In this document: positions 8,603-16,661 of the stretch, piece after piece
Numbering within the stretch: position 1 is the stretch's first letter
Layout: each line of letters opens with the position of its first letter
NCBI GenBank assembly: GCA_029946105.1
Contig: JAQSDW010000240.1
Location: 1-64,000, forward strand
DNA from: Reyranella sp.
GTDB taxonomy: Bacteria > Pseudomonadota > Alphaproteobacteria > Reyranellales > Reyranellaceae
DNA length: 64,000 bases
Direction of reading: 5' to 3'
The notes under the pieces: model-generated
The model's input: the letters and a program-made list of their open reading frames with translations, nothing else
Databases searched by the model: none
What the model was told of the DNA's origin: nothing
Position numbers and translations under genes: made by a program

Positions 8603-9760
8603 ATGGACCGGATCGAAGAACTGGCTGTCGGGAGGCGGCTGCTCGGCCATATCGACGGCCGCACCACCGATCTCGCGGACTCCCTGTTCCGCAATCGCGT
8701 GATCGCCTACTCCTGCCGCGAGCGCGCCCGTCTCGAGCGCGATCGGCTGTTCCGCGACCAGCCGATTTTCATGGGACTTTCGGCGCGCCTCGCCAAACCG
8801 GGCGACTACATCACCGAGGACGTGGCCGGCATGCCGGTGCTGATGACCCGAGGCGCCGACGGCAGCGTCAAGGCCTTCGCCAACATCTGCCGCCATCGCG
8901 GCGCGCCGGTGGCCACGGGCTGCGGTAACGCGCGGGCCTTCACCTGCCCCTATCATGCCTGGACCTACGATCTCGCCGGCAAGCTGCTGGGCACGACCGA
9001 CAAGGTGGGCTTCGCCGGCCTCGATCTCGGTACCCACGGTCTGGTGCGGCTGGCGGCGGCGGAGAAGCACGGCATGCTGTTCGTGCGGCCGAAGCCCTTG
9101 CAACCGGGCGAGAGTCCCGAGATCGACATCGACGGCAGTCTCGGCGCGATCGCGCCCGACCTCGCGGCGCTCGAGCTCGAGACCTATCCGATGTTCTCGG
9201 TCGATGTCGTGAAGCCGCGCATCAACTGGAAGTTCGCCATCGACACCTTCCTCGAGGTCTATCACGTTCCGCACCTGCATCGGAAAACCATCGGGCCGTA
9301 CTTCATCGGCAACGTCGGCATCTTCGACAGCGCCGGACTGCACGGCCGCATGTGCGTGGCGCGGACCTCGATCGAGGCGGTGCGCGGCCTGCCCGAAGCC
9401 GAGCGCAACTACCGGCCGCACGTCATCACGATCTACCAGCTCTTCCCCAACACCATCGTCATCTGGCAGGTCGATCACATCGAGATCTGGCGCGCCTTCC
9501 CCGGTCGCGACGATCCCAGCCACTGCGAGGTCGAGATGACGATCTATCGGCCGGCCGATACCGACAAGCCGGATGCCTACTGGGAGAAGAACCGCGACAT
9601 CGCCATCCGCACGGTGATGGAGGAGGATTTCCCGCTGGGCGAGCGCATGCAGATCGGCTTCGAATCGGGTGCCACCGAGGAAGTGATCTACGGCCGCAAC
9701 GAGCCTTCCCTGGTCCACTTCCACAGCTCGATCCGCAACGCCCTCGGAGTCCCGGCTTGA
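8603..9760 (+). CDS. Rieske [2Fe-2S] aromatic-ring-hydroxylating oxygenase, alpha subunit
   Basis: This 385-residue protein has an N-terminal Rieske centre (Cys96-x-His98, then Cys115-x2-His118) and a C-terminal mononuclear iron domain. The iron motif NWKFAIDTFLEVYHVPHLH supplies the two iron histidines. Such subunits hydroxylate or demethylate aromatic or quaternary-ammonium substrates with electrons from a reductase. No beta subunit, ferredoxin or reductase gene is next to it, so electron delivery must come from elsewhere. It sits between gluQ and an SDR gene. Its stop codon overlaps the SDR TTG start (TTGA), indicating translational coupling. The substrate cannot be assigned. Confidence 0.88.
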   Translation: MDRIEELAVGRRLLGHIDGRTTDLADSLFRNRVIAYSCRERARLERDRLFRDQPIFMGLSARLAKPGDYITEDVAGMPVLMTRGADGSVKAFANICRHRGAPVATGCGNARAFTCPYHAWTYDLAGKLLGTTDKVGFAGLDLGTHGLVRLAAAEKHGMLFVRPKPLQPGESPEIDIDGSLGAIAPDLAALELETYPMFSVDVVKPRINWKFAIDTFLEVYHVPHLHRKTIGPYFIGNVGIFDSAGLHGRMCVARTSIEAVRGLPEAERNYRPHVITIYQLFPNTIVIWQVDHIEIWRAFPGRDDPSHCEVEMTIYRPADTDKPDAYWEKNRDIAIRTVMEEDFPLGERMQIGFESGATEEVIYGRNEPSLVHFHSSIRNALGVPA

Positions 9761-9771
9761 CGCAAGCCGGG
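9751..9771 (+). promoter_or_regulatory. mRNA hairpin over the Rieske stop / SDR start
   Basis: CCCGGCTT (9751-9758) and AAGCCGGG (9764-9771) form a perfect 8-bp stem around the 5-base loop GACGC. The stem and loop contain both the Rieske stop codon TGA (9758-9760) and the SDR start codon TTG (9757-9759). In the mRNA this would hide the downstream start until ribosomes translate through it, a standard arrangement for translational coupling. The function is inferred. Confidence 0.45.
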
Positions 9772-10542
9772 CGGCTGCCCGACTTCCCGACGGGCGGCTG
9801 CGCGGTGGTGATCGGTGGATCGGGCGGCATCGGCCGCGCCATCGCCGTCCAGCTTGCCGAGCGCGGTTGCGATGTGGCGTTCAGCTACTTCAAGGGTCGT
9901 GCGCGGGCCGACGAGACGGCCTCGCTGGTGCGCAGCGCCGGCCAGGAGGTGCATGTCGGCAAGGTCGATCTGCGCGAAGAGGCCGAGGGGCGCCGCTTCG
10001 TCGACGAGGCGGCCGAGCATTTCGGCGGCGTGCATACCGCGGTCTATGCCGCCGGTCCCTACATTCCTATGCGTTTCATCAGCCAGCAGGCGGCCTCGGC
10101 GTTTCGCGAGGTCATGGAGCACGACACTTTCGGCTGCTTCAACCTGATCCAGGCGGTGCTGCCGCATCTGCGCACGGCCAAGGGCAGCTTCACCGCGCTC
10201 GTTACGCCGGCCATCCGGCGCTACGCCACCCGTGACATCCTGAGTGCCGCGCCCAAGGCCGCGATCGAGGCATTGGTGAAGGGCGTGGCCGCCGAGGAAG
10301 GCCGCTTTGGCGTGCGCGCCAATGCCGTCGGCGTCGGCGTCATCACCGACGGGCTCTATCACGCGCTCGTGGAGAGCGGCGACTTCGACCAGCGCTTCCT
10401 CGACGCCTCGCGCCAGGTCATGGCATTGAAGCGTCTCGGCACGGCGGACGAGGTCGCCGAGGGGGTGGTATTCTTGGCCTCCTCGCGCGCCCGCTGGATC
10501 ACCGGCCAGACGCTGATGGTCGACGGTGGCTACGCAATCTGA
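9757..10542 (+). CDS. Atypical short-chain dehydrogenase/reductase family protein
   Basis: This 261-residue Rossmann-fold SDR starts at a TTG that overlaps the Rieske stop codon. The nucleotide-binding motif is GGSGGIG (about 20-26) and the NNAG position reads AAG (98-100). A normal C-terminal SDR ending (ITGQTLMVDGGYAI) is present. The active site is unusual. Aligning on the conserved lysine (Lys167), the catalytic Tyr position is Ser163 (SAAPK instead of YxxxK) and the usual Ser position is Thr150. It may therefore be catalytically impaired, use another proton donor, or serve a binding role. The operon context suggests it acts on the Rieske oxygenase product. Confidence 0.82.
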   Translation: MTQAGRLPDFPTGGCAVVIGGSGGIGRAIAVQLAERGCDVAFSYFKGRARADETASLVRSAGQEVHVGKVDLREEAEGRRFVDEAAEHFGGVHTAVYAAGPYIPMRFISQQAASAFREVMEHDTFGCFNLIQAVLPHLRTAKGSFTALVTPAIRRYATRDILSAAPKAAIEALVKGVAAEEGRFGVRANAVGVGVITDGLYHALVESGDFDQRFLDASRQVMALKRLGTADEVAEGVVFLASSRARWITGQTLMVDGGYAI

Positions 10543-10555
10543 CGGAGACAACGAC

Positions 10556-11659
10556 ATGCAACGCACCAAGCCGCCCTTCCGTGCCGACCAGGTCGGCAGC
10601 CTCCTGCGCAGTGCACCGGTCAAGGAGGCACGGACCCAGCGGCTCGCCAGCGAGATCACGCCGGCTGAGCTCAAGGCCGTCGAAGACGCCGAGATCAGGA
10701 AGCTCGTGGCCAAGCAGGAGGAGATCGGGCTGCAGGGAGTGACCGACGGCGAGTTTCGCCGCTCGTGGTGGCACTACGATTTCCTGGCCGGTCTCACGGG
10801 TGTCGAGCTGGTGAGCGTGGCCCAGGGGCTACAGTTCAAGGGCACCGAGACCAAGGCCGAGGGCCTGCACGTTCACGGCAGGATCGACTTTCCGTCCGAC
10901 CATCCGATGATCGACCACTTCAAGTTCCTGAAGTCGGTGGCGAAAGGCACGCCCAAGATGACGATCCCGTCGCCTACGGCGCTGCACTATCGCGGTGGCC
11001 GGCAGGCGATCGAGAAATCCGTCTATCCCGAGATGGAACCGTTCTTCGAGGATCTGGGGAAGGTCTATGCCAAGGCGGTGCGGGCGTTTGGCGAGTCGGG
11101 CTGCACCTATCTGCAGCTCGACGAGGTGTTCGTGGCCTATCTCTGCGATCCCGCGCAACGCGATTATCTGCGTGGCCGCGGCGACGACCCCGACAAGCTC
11201 CTGCATATCTATGCCGACCTGGTGAATGCCGCCGTCTCGGGCCGCACGCCGGGGATGACCATCTCCATGCATCTCTGCCGTGGCAACTTCCGCTCGACCT
11301 GGATGGCGCAGGGCGGCTACGAGCCGGTGGCCGAAATCCTGTTCAACAAGATGGGCGTCGACGCCTATTTCATGGAGTACGACAGCGATCGCGCTGGCGG
11401 CTTCGAGCCGCTGCGGCTTCTGCCGAAGAACAAGCATGCCGTGCTCGGCATCATGACGTCGAAGACCGGCGCGCTGGAGAGCAAGGACCAGCTCAAGCGC
11501 CGGCTCGACGAGGCCGCGAAGTTCACGTCGCTCGACCAGCTCTGCCTCAGCCCCCAGTGCGGCTTCGCCAGCACCGAGGAAGGCAACCTGCTGGCCGAGA
11601 CCGAGCAATGGGCCAAGCTCGCGCGCTGCGTCGAAGTGGCGAAAGAGGTGTGGAATTGA
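10556..11659 (+). CDS. MetE C-terminal-domain-like (cobalamin-independent methionine synthase family) protein
   Basis: This 367-residue TIM-barrel protein is related to the catalytic C-terminal half of methionine synthase MetE, without the N-terminal half. Zinc ligands are recognisable as the His and Cys of SMHLCRGNF and the Cys of LSPQCGF, so a metal-activated thiol chemistry is likely. Stand-alone members are often mis-annotated as methionine synthases; many act on other thiols or in C1 metabolism. The ATG at 10556 follows GGAGA with good spacing. The ATG at 10526 lies inside the SDR gene. Its stop codon overlaps the TTG start of the next GST gene. Confidence 0.82.
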   Translation: MQRTKPPFRADQVGSLLRSAPVKEARTQRLASEITPAELKAVEDAEIRKLVAKQEEIGLQGVTDGEFRRSWWHYDFLAGLTGVELVSVAQGLQFKGTETKAEGLHVHGRIDFPSDHPMIDHFKFLKSVAKGTPKMTIPSPTALHYRGGRQAIEKSVYPEMEPFFEDLGKVYAKAVRAFGESGCTYLQLDEVFVAYLCDPAQRDYLRGRGDDPDKLLHIYADLVNAAVSGRTPGMTISMHLCRGNFRSTWMAQGGYEPVAEILFNKMGVDAYFMEYDSDRAGGFEPLRLLPKNKHAVLGIMTSKTGALESKDQLKRRLDEAAKFTSLDQLCLSPQCGFASTEEGNLLAETEQWAKLARCVEVAKEVWN

Positions 11660-12282
11660 GCGCGGCCTTGCCTATCCTCTACGGTAACTGCGAGTCCGGC
11701 CACTCCTACAAAGTGCGTCAGACACTCGTGCTGCTCGGCCTGGCGCACGAATACCGCTACGTCGACCTCTTGCCGCCACGCGCCGAACGCCGCGCCGATT
11801 TTGTCGCTGTGAGCCCCTACGGAGAAGTGCCGGTCTTCATCGATGACGACGGCGTGATGGCACAGTCGAACGCGATATTGCTGTACCTTGCCCGGCGGAC
11901 TGGCCTGCTCGGCGGCGGTGCCGATCTCGATCGAACCACGCAATGGCTTTTCTGGGAGGCCAACCGCATCGGCTTTTCACTGGCCAACCTCCGGTTCGCC
12001 CTGCGCTTTGACGATGAAGATCCCGGTGTGGTTGCCATGCTGCGACGCCGGACCGAGGCCGACCTCGATCGGCTGGCGCGGGAGTTTGACCGCCGGCCCT
12101 TTCTCCTGGGCGAGACCCTCGGCGTCGCGGACATCTCCTGCGCCGGTTATCTCTTCTTTGCCGACCAGGCGGAGGTCGATCTTGGCCGCTGGCCGTCGGT
12201 CGGCGCGTGGCTCGATCGTCTCTGCTGCACGTCGGGATGGGCTCATCCCTACGAATTGATGGATCCCAAGTTGGCGACGTGA
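11656..12282 (+). CDS. Glutathione S-transferase
   Basis: This 208-residue GST has an N-terminal thioredoxin-like domain (YGNCESGHSYKVRQTLVLLG) and the substrate-proximal motif QSNAILLYLAR near residue 67. The helical domain carries LGETLGVADISCAGY. I chose the TTG at 11656, which overlaps the MetE-like stop codon and lies 7 bp after AAAGAGG. A GTG two codons earlier sits too close to that element. It is the last gene of the gluQ-Rieske-SDR-MetE-like-GST run, suggesting glutathione-dependent processing of an oxygenated aromatic. It is only distantly similar to the GST at 1466. Confidence 0.82.
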   Translation: MSAALPILYGNCESGHSYKVRQTLVLLGLAHEYRYVDLLPPRAERRADFVAVSPYGEVPVFIDDDGVMAQSNAILLYLARRTGLLGGGADLDRTTQWLFWEANRIGFSLANLRFALRFDDEDPGVVAMLRRRTEADLDRLAREFDRRPFLLGETLGVADISCAGYLFFADQAEVDLGRWPSVGAWLDRLCCTSGWAHPYELMDPKLAT

Positions 12283-12318
12283 CGCCGATCATCCCGAGGA
12301 TTACCGGAAATCTGAGCC

Positions 12319-12873
12319 TTACCGCCCTTCGAGCGTCTTGAGCACGCCCACCTGCACGGTGTTCGACTCGAGGAACTCCCGACCAATCTTGCGTTTGGCC
12401 GGATCGCGTGCGTCGCCGTCGACGATCGCGGTGAGGACGTCGCAGTTGTAGGGAATGGCGATTGCTTCGGCGTAGCGAAGCGCGCCGTTGTGCCGCTTGT
12501 GTACATAGACGCGTGCCCTGCCGAAGGCGTCCGTCACGCGGACGCGCTCGCCTGGCCCGACCGGCGCGAATCTCGGATCGAGGATGTGGATGTCGATTGC
12601 GCGCTCCAGCTCTTCGTCGCTGGCGATGCCGTCAGGGCAGTCGCCCTTCGGACCTGGTGTCATCCACACATAGACGTCGTGTTCGTTGCCGCTGTAGGCC
12701 CGTCCGGGCGGCGCACGGTCGGCCGGGAACGGCCAGGTGAACGGCCGCCAGCCCTCGCGGTCGGTGAAACCGAGCGACATCTGCCGTTCGGCCAGCCAAC
12801 CAATGCCGCCCAGCACGGCGACCTGCGCCGCGGCCCATGCCAGATAGGTGAGCGTTTGGCGGCTGAGTTTCAT
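12319..12873 (-). CDS. Hypothetical membrane-anchored protein
   Basis: I do not recognise this 184-residue protein. It has one N-terminal hydrophobic segment (about 8-24), which could anchor it or be a signal sequence. The periplasmic-type soluble domain contains DVYVWMTPGPKGDCPDG and a second cysteine in IPYNCDV, which could form a disulfide. Starts upstream of 12873 would add a basic, non-hydrophobic tail. It converges with the GST gene 36 bp away and is divergent from the YfdX gene. Confidence 0.6.
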   Translation of the reverse strand: MKLSRQTLTYLAWAAAQVAVLGGIGWLAERQMSLGFTDREGWRPFTWPFPADRAPPGRAYSGNEHDVYVWMTPGPKGDCPDGIASDEELERAIDIHILDPRFAPVGPGERVRVTDAFGRARVYVHKRHNGALRYAEAIAIPYNCDVLTAIVDGDARDPAKRKIGREFLESNTVQVGVLKTLEGR

Positions 12874-12943
12874 GCCGTCTCGTCGCCGGAAATGGGCTGG
12901 GCCTGTGGCATCGCATCCCCTCAATAGCGCCTGGAGCCCGGCG

Positions 12944-12967
12944 CAGGATTGAAAATCGTCAATCCTG
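12944..12967. promoter_or_regulatory. Inverted repeat in the hypothetical/yfdX divergent intergenic region
   Basis: CAGGATTGA (12944-12952) and TCAATCCTG (12959-12967) are perfect 9-bp arms separated by AAATCG. The element lies in the 197-bp region between two divergent genes, 71 bp from the minus-strand start and about 100 bp from the YfdX start. That is a reasonable place for an operator serving one or both genes. A transcript hairpin is the alternative. There is no T-run. Confidence 0.4.
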
Positions 12968-13070
12968 GAGAAAGGCCGGCGGAAAGACGCCCCTGATACC
13001 TCTTTTGCGCGAGCCCGACGCAACCCTGCGGACCCTGCCGGGACGCCGACGCTCGAAGAGGAGAATAGCC

Positions 13071-13766
13071 ATGAAAATATCTAGAGGTATCGTTGCGGCA
13101 TTGCTGGGAACCACCATGCTCGCGGGCGCCGTCTCCGCCCAGCAGACGCCGGCCGCCCCGGCGCCCACGGTGCAGCAGAAGGCCGAGGCCGCGCGCGACT
13201 TCATGAAGCTGTCGACCGACGGCGCCGTCGCCTTCCGCAACTTGCACATGGCACGCATCGCCATCTTCGAGGCCGATCCGGTTGCGGCGAAGAAGATGCT
13301 CGCCGACACGCGCGCAGCCCTTGCCAAGGCGAAGGTCGATTCGACCGCCTTCACGAAGGCTGAAGCCGAGCTCAAGGCGCCCAAGGGCATGAATGTCCCC
13401 ACCGCCGCGTCCGGTCCGGCCGTCGCCTGGCTGCCGATCGACGGCCAGCTCACGCTGGGCGAGGACTTCGTGGCGACGCCTGCCAAGGCCGCGGCTGTCG
13501 CCGAGGCGAACAAGCATCTCGAGAAGGGCCAGCGCAAGGAAGCCATCGAGAAGCTGAAGCTGGCCGACGTCAACGTGATGTTCACGATGGCCCTGGCGCC
13601 GCTCGACCGCACGATGGCCGACGTCGACATTGCGGCGAAGTTCATGGACGAAGGCAAGTACTACGAAGCCAACGCCGCCATGAAGAAGGCCGAAGACGGC
13701 GTCCGCTACGACTCGGTCGCGGCTGTCGCCGTGCCGCAGAAGGCGGAAGAGAAGAAGACGCAGTAA
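13071..13766 (+). CDS. YfdX family secreted protein
   Basis: This 231-residue alpha-helical protein has a clear signal peptide (MKISRGIVAALLGTTMLAG, cleavage near VSAQQ) and the YfdX pattern of Lys/Ala-rich helices. It includes AEAARDFMKLSTDGAVAFRN and later AIEKLKLADVNVMFTMALAPL. YfdX proteins of enterics are periplasmic and linked to acid or multidrug stress; the exact role is unresolved. The ATG at 13071 has a strong GAGGAGAA ribosome site. It is monocistronic, ending in a good intrinsic terminator. Confidence 0.8.
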   Translation: MKISRGIVAALLGTTMLAGAVSAQQTPAAPAPTVQQKAEAARDFMKLSTDGAVAFRNLHMARIAIFEADPVAAKKMLADTRAALAKAKVDSTAFTKAEAELKAPKGMNVPTAASGPAVAWLPIDGQLTLGEDFVATPAKAAAVAEANKHLEKGQRKEAIEKLKLADVNVMFTMALAPLDRTMADVDIAAKFMDEGKYYEANAAMKKAEDGVRYDSVAAVAVPQKAEEKKTQ

Positions 13767-13787
13767 CCGCTGCGATCAGCAAAATGG

Positions 13788-13820
13788 GATCGCCGGCCGG
13801 CTCGGGCCGGCGATCTTTTT
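13788..13820 (+). terminator. Rho-independent terminator after the yfdX-like gene
   Basis: A perfect 11-bp GC-rich stem, GATCGCCGGCC (13788-13798) with GGCCGGCGATC (13805-13815), has a 6-base loop and is followed directly by five T residues. It lies 22 bp after the YfdX stop codon, and 11 bp before the end of the convergent amidase gene. Confidence 0.9.
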
Positions 13821-13830
13821 GGGCATGCGC

Positions 13831-15252
13831 TCAGATCTGGTGCGCCATCGGCGGTGCCGGGATCGGGCGCACGCGCTCGTAGGCCGCTGCCGCGCGCAGC
13901 ACCAGCGCATCTCGGGCGTGTCCGCCCACGATCTGCAGGCCGATCGGCAGGCCCTCGCGGTCGAGGCCGCAGGGAATGGTGGCGGCGGGCTGGCGCGTCA
14001 GGTTGAAGATGAGGGTGAAGGGCGTCCAGCCGATATCGACGCCGTCGCCGCCCCACGCCGCGTTCTCGTTCACCGCGAAGGCTGTCATCGGCATGGTCGG
14101 CGTCAACAGCAGATCGTACTTGGCCATGAACTGGTTCATGATCACGCCGACCTGCTGGCGCTGATGGATGGCGGTCACCACCGCCTCCTGGCCGAGATTG
14201 GCGCCGACTTCGGCGGCCTTGAGCAGGCCCGGATCCATCAGGGCGCGCTTCTCGGGGCTGAAGCCCTTCACCAGGATGGCGACGTTCGACTGCCAGTGCG
14301 CGTTCAGGATGCGGCGCGGATCGAGGCCAGCCAGGTCGGGCGAGTCTTCGACCACTTTGGCGCCCAGCGTCTTGAACACCTTGGCGGCATGCTCGACGGT
14401 CACGGCGACATCGCGATCGATCTTTTCGCGCTCGACGAAGCCCAGGTTGGGCGAATAGGCGATTCGCAGGTGCTTTACGCCCTTGTCGAAGCCCTTCAGG
14501 TAATCCTCGATATCGTCGGGCCGACCGTAGAGGTCGCGACTGTCGGGTCGGGCCATGACGTTCATCATCATTGCCGCATCGCGCACGGTGCGGGTCATCG
14601 GACCGATGTGCGAGAGCGTACCCTGCGCCGACGGCGGCCACAGCGGCACGCGTGCCTGCGTGGGCTTCAGGCCAAACAGCCCGGTGAAGGAGCAGGGGAT
14701 ACGGACCGATCCGGCGCCGTCGGTGCCGACCGCGAGGTTGCCCATGCCGACCGCTTCGGCCGCGACGCCGCCGCCCGACGAGCCGCCTGGCGTGCGGCCG
14801 ATCTTCCACGGATTGTGGGTGGCGCCGTAGAGGCCTGAGTCGGTCACGCCCTTCCAGCCGTATTCCGGCGAGGTCGTCTTGCCGAGCAGCACCGTGCCCG
14901 CTTCGCGCAGACGCTGGCCTACCGGCGAATCGACGGTCCAGGGGCCGTCGGGATCGGTGGCGAGGCTGCCCATGCGCGTGGGCATGCCTTTGGTCAGCAC
15001 CATGTCCTTGATGGTGAGGGGCACGCCGTCGATGTCGCTCAGGCGCTTGCCGCCCTTCCTCCAGCGCTTCTCCGAGGCCCGTGCGGCGCGCAGCGCCATG
15101 TCAGGGTCGAGATGCTGGAAAGCATTGAGCTGGCCGTTGAAGGCATTGACCCGGGCCAGCGCCGCCTTGGCCGCCTCGACCGGCGAGGCCTTGCGCGCCT
15201 TGTAGAGCTTCACCAGCTCGTGGGCCGGCATCATTGCGAGATCGGCGGTCAT
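13831..15252 (-). CDS. Amidase signature family enzyme (first of a tandem pair)
   Basis: This 473-residue amidase-signature hydrolase cleaves a C-N amide bond. The Ser-cisSer-Lys triad is visible: Lys in the PLTIKDMVL segment (about 80), the GGSSGGGVAAEAVG glycine/serine loop, and the nucleophilic Ser region GTDGAGSVRIPCSFTG. The length is typical. Its start overlaps the stop of the upstream amidase by one base (TAATG). It is the last gene of the TPR-amidase-amidase operon. The two amidases are clear paralogues, probably a local duplication with divergence. The substrate is unknown; members act on peptides, nylon oligomers, aryl amides and carbamates. Confidence 0.88.
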   Translation of the reverse strand: MTADLAMMPAHELVKLYKARKASPVEAAKAALARVNAFNGQLNAFQHLDPDMALRAARASEKRWRKGGKRLSDIDGVPLTIKDMVLTKGMPTRMGSLATDPDGPWTVDSPVGQRLREAGTVLLGKTTSPEYGWKGVTDSGLYGATHNPWKIGRTPGGSSGGGVAAEAVGMGNLAVGTDGAGSVRIPCSFTGLFGLKPTQARVPLWPPSAQGTLSHIGPMTRTVRDAAMMMNVMARPDSRDLYGRPDDIEDYLKGFDKGVKHLRIAYSPNLGFVEREKIDRDVAVTVEHAAKVFKTLGAKVVEDSPDLAGLDPRRILNAHWQSNVAILVKGFSPEKRALMDPGLLKAAEVGANLGQEAVVTAIHQRQQVGVIMNQFMAKYDLLLTPTMPMTAFAVNENAAWGGDGVDIGWTPFTLIFNLTRQPAATIPCGLDREGLPIGLQIVGGHARDALVLRAAAAYERVRPIPAPPMAHQI

Positions 15253-16661
15253 TACTTGGTCTCCGGAAGAACAGGAAATTTGAGCGGATGAGCTTCGGCG
15301 TAGCAGGCGGCAGCGCGCAGGACGAGCGCGTCGCGATAGTGGCCCGACACGATCTGCAGCCCGACCGGCAGGCCCTCGCTGCTGAGGCCGCAGGGCACGG
15401 TCGCCGCCGGATGGCGCGTGAGATTGAACTGCGGCGTGTACGGCGACCATTGCATGTTGGGCTCGCCGTCCGGCCCGTCGGGCAGGTTCTTGCCCGCCGC
15501 GAAAGGCTGCACCGCCACTGTCGGCGTGAGCAGCAGGTCGTATTTGGCGAAGAACAGGTTCCAGGCGATGGCGAGCTCACGCCGCGTCACCTGTGCGTTC
15601 ACCACGTCCTGCAGCGAATAGCGCAGACCCGCCTTGGCGCCGGCCAGGAGATTGGGATCGAACTCGTCGTGGCGGCTTTCCGGATAGAGTTGCAGCAGGC
15701 GCTGCAGCGCCGACAGCCAATGGATGACGAAAGCGCGGCCGGCCTCGGGATAGGAGAAGGGCGCCTCGACTTGCTCGACCTTGCAGCCCAGCGCCTCGAA
15801 CTGCTTGGCCGCCTTGGTCACCATCGCGGCGACCTCGATGTCGAGCGGATGATCGCCGAAGCGCAGGACGAAGCCCACCTTGAGCTTCTTCATCTTGCCG
15901 CCGAGCTTCTTCGCATAGTCGGTGTCGTCGGCCGGCAGGCTGAAAGGATCGCGGGCGTCGGGCCGGGCGATCGCGTTCATCATCAGCGCGCAGTCGAGTG
16001 CGGTGCGGGCCATCGGCCCCGTGTTGGCGAGATCGCCGGTCATCGAGGGCGGCCAGGCGGGCACTCGACCGAACGTGGCTTTCAGGCCAACGAGGCCGTT
16101 GAAGCTTCCCGGGATGCGCACCGAACCGCCGCCGTCGGTGCCGATGGCGATCGGGCCCAGGCCCGCGGCCACGGCGGCGCCGGCGCCGCCCGACGAGCCA
16201 CCCGGCGTGCGCTCGGTGTTCCACGGGTTGCGCGAGATGCCGTGCAGCGGTGAATCGGTCACACCCTTGTGGCCGTATTCCGAACTGGTGCTCTGGGCGA
16301 AGACGATGGCGCCCGCTTCGCGCAGGCAGGCAACGGCGGGCGCATCCGCATCGGCCGGCGTCTTGTCGGTGAGCTTGCTGCCCATGCTGTGTGCCCAGCC
16401 CTTTACGCGCACCAGCTCCTTGATCGAGACCGGCACGCCGTCGAGTGGCGACAGCGGCTCGCCCTTTTTCCAGCGCCGCTCCGAGGCGCGGGCGGCGGCG
16501 AGCGAGGCCTTGGCATCGATGCGGCAGAGCGCGTTGATCCGTGGGCCGAGCTTCTCGGCTCGCGACAGAACGGCTTTCATGGTCTCGACCGGCGACGCCT
16601 TGCCCTTGGCGTAGAGCCGGCTGAGCCGGGCTACCGTCGCTTGCGTGAGGTCGACGGTCAT
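15252..16661 (-). CDS. Amidase signature family enzyme (second of a tandem pair)
   Basis: This 469-residue paralogue of the neighbouring amidase has the same triad elements: PVSIKELVRVKG, then RTPGGSSGGAGAAVAAGLG and GTDGGGSVRIPGSFNGLVG. Its start codon overlaps the stop of the TPR-protein gene (ATGA at 16658-16661) and its stop overlaps the next amidase start, so all three are translated from one transcript. No amidotransferase B or C subunit is nearby, so this is a catabolic amidase and not GatA. Confidence 0.88.
   Translation of the reverse strand: MTVDLTQATVARLSRLYAKGKASPVETMKAVLSRAEKLGPRINALCRIDAKASLAAARASERRWKKGEPLSPLDGVPVSIKELVRVKGWAHSMGSKLTDKTPADADAPAVACLREAGAIVFAQSTSSEYGHKGVTDSPLHGISRNPWNTERTPGGSSGGAGAAVAAGLGPIAIGTDGGGSVRIPGSFNGLVGLKATFGRVPAWPPSMTGDLANTGPMARTALDCALMMNAIARPDARDPFSLPADDTDYAKKLGGKMKKLKVGFVLRFGDHPLDIEVAAMVTKAAKQFEALGCKVEQVEAPFSYPEAGRAFVIHWLSALQRLLQLYPESRHDEFDPNLLAGAKAGLRYSLQDVVNAQVTRRELAIAWNLFFAKYDLLLTPTVAVQPFAAGKNLPDGPDGEPNMQWSPYTPQFNLTRHPAATVPCGLSSEGLPVGLQIVSGHYRDALVLRAAACYAEAHPLKFPVLPETK

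Noticed and set aside
7637-9724. N-terminal extension of the alkA-like frame
   Set aside because: The frame stays open across gluQ and the Rieske gene on the other strand, but shows no domain. The GTG at 7636 gives a full-length glycosylase.
10556-11659. Full methionine synthase MetE
   Set aside because: At 367 residues it has only the C-terminal catalytic barrel; the N-terminal half of MetE is absent.
13831-16661. GatA subunit of the tRNA amidotransferase
   Set aside because: There are two tandem paralogues, no gatB or gatC nearby and operon linkage with a TPR protein, so catabolic amidases are a better reading.
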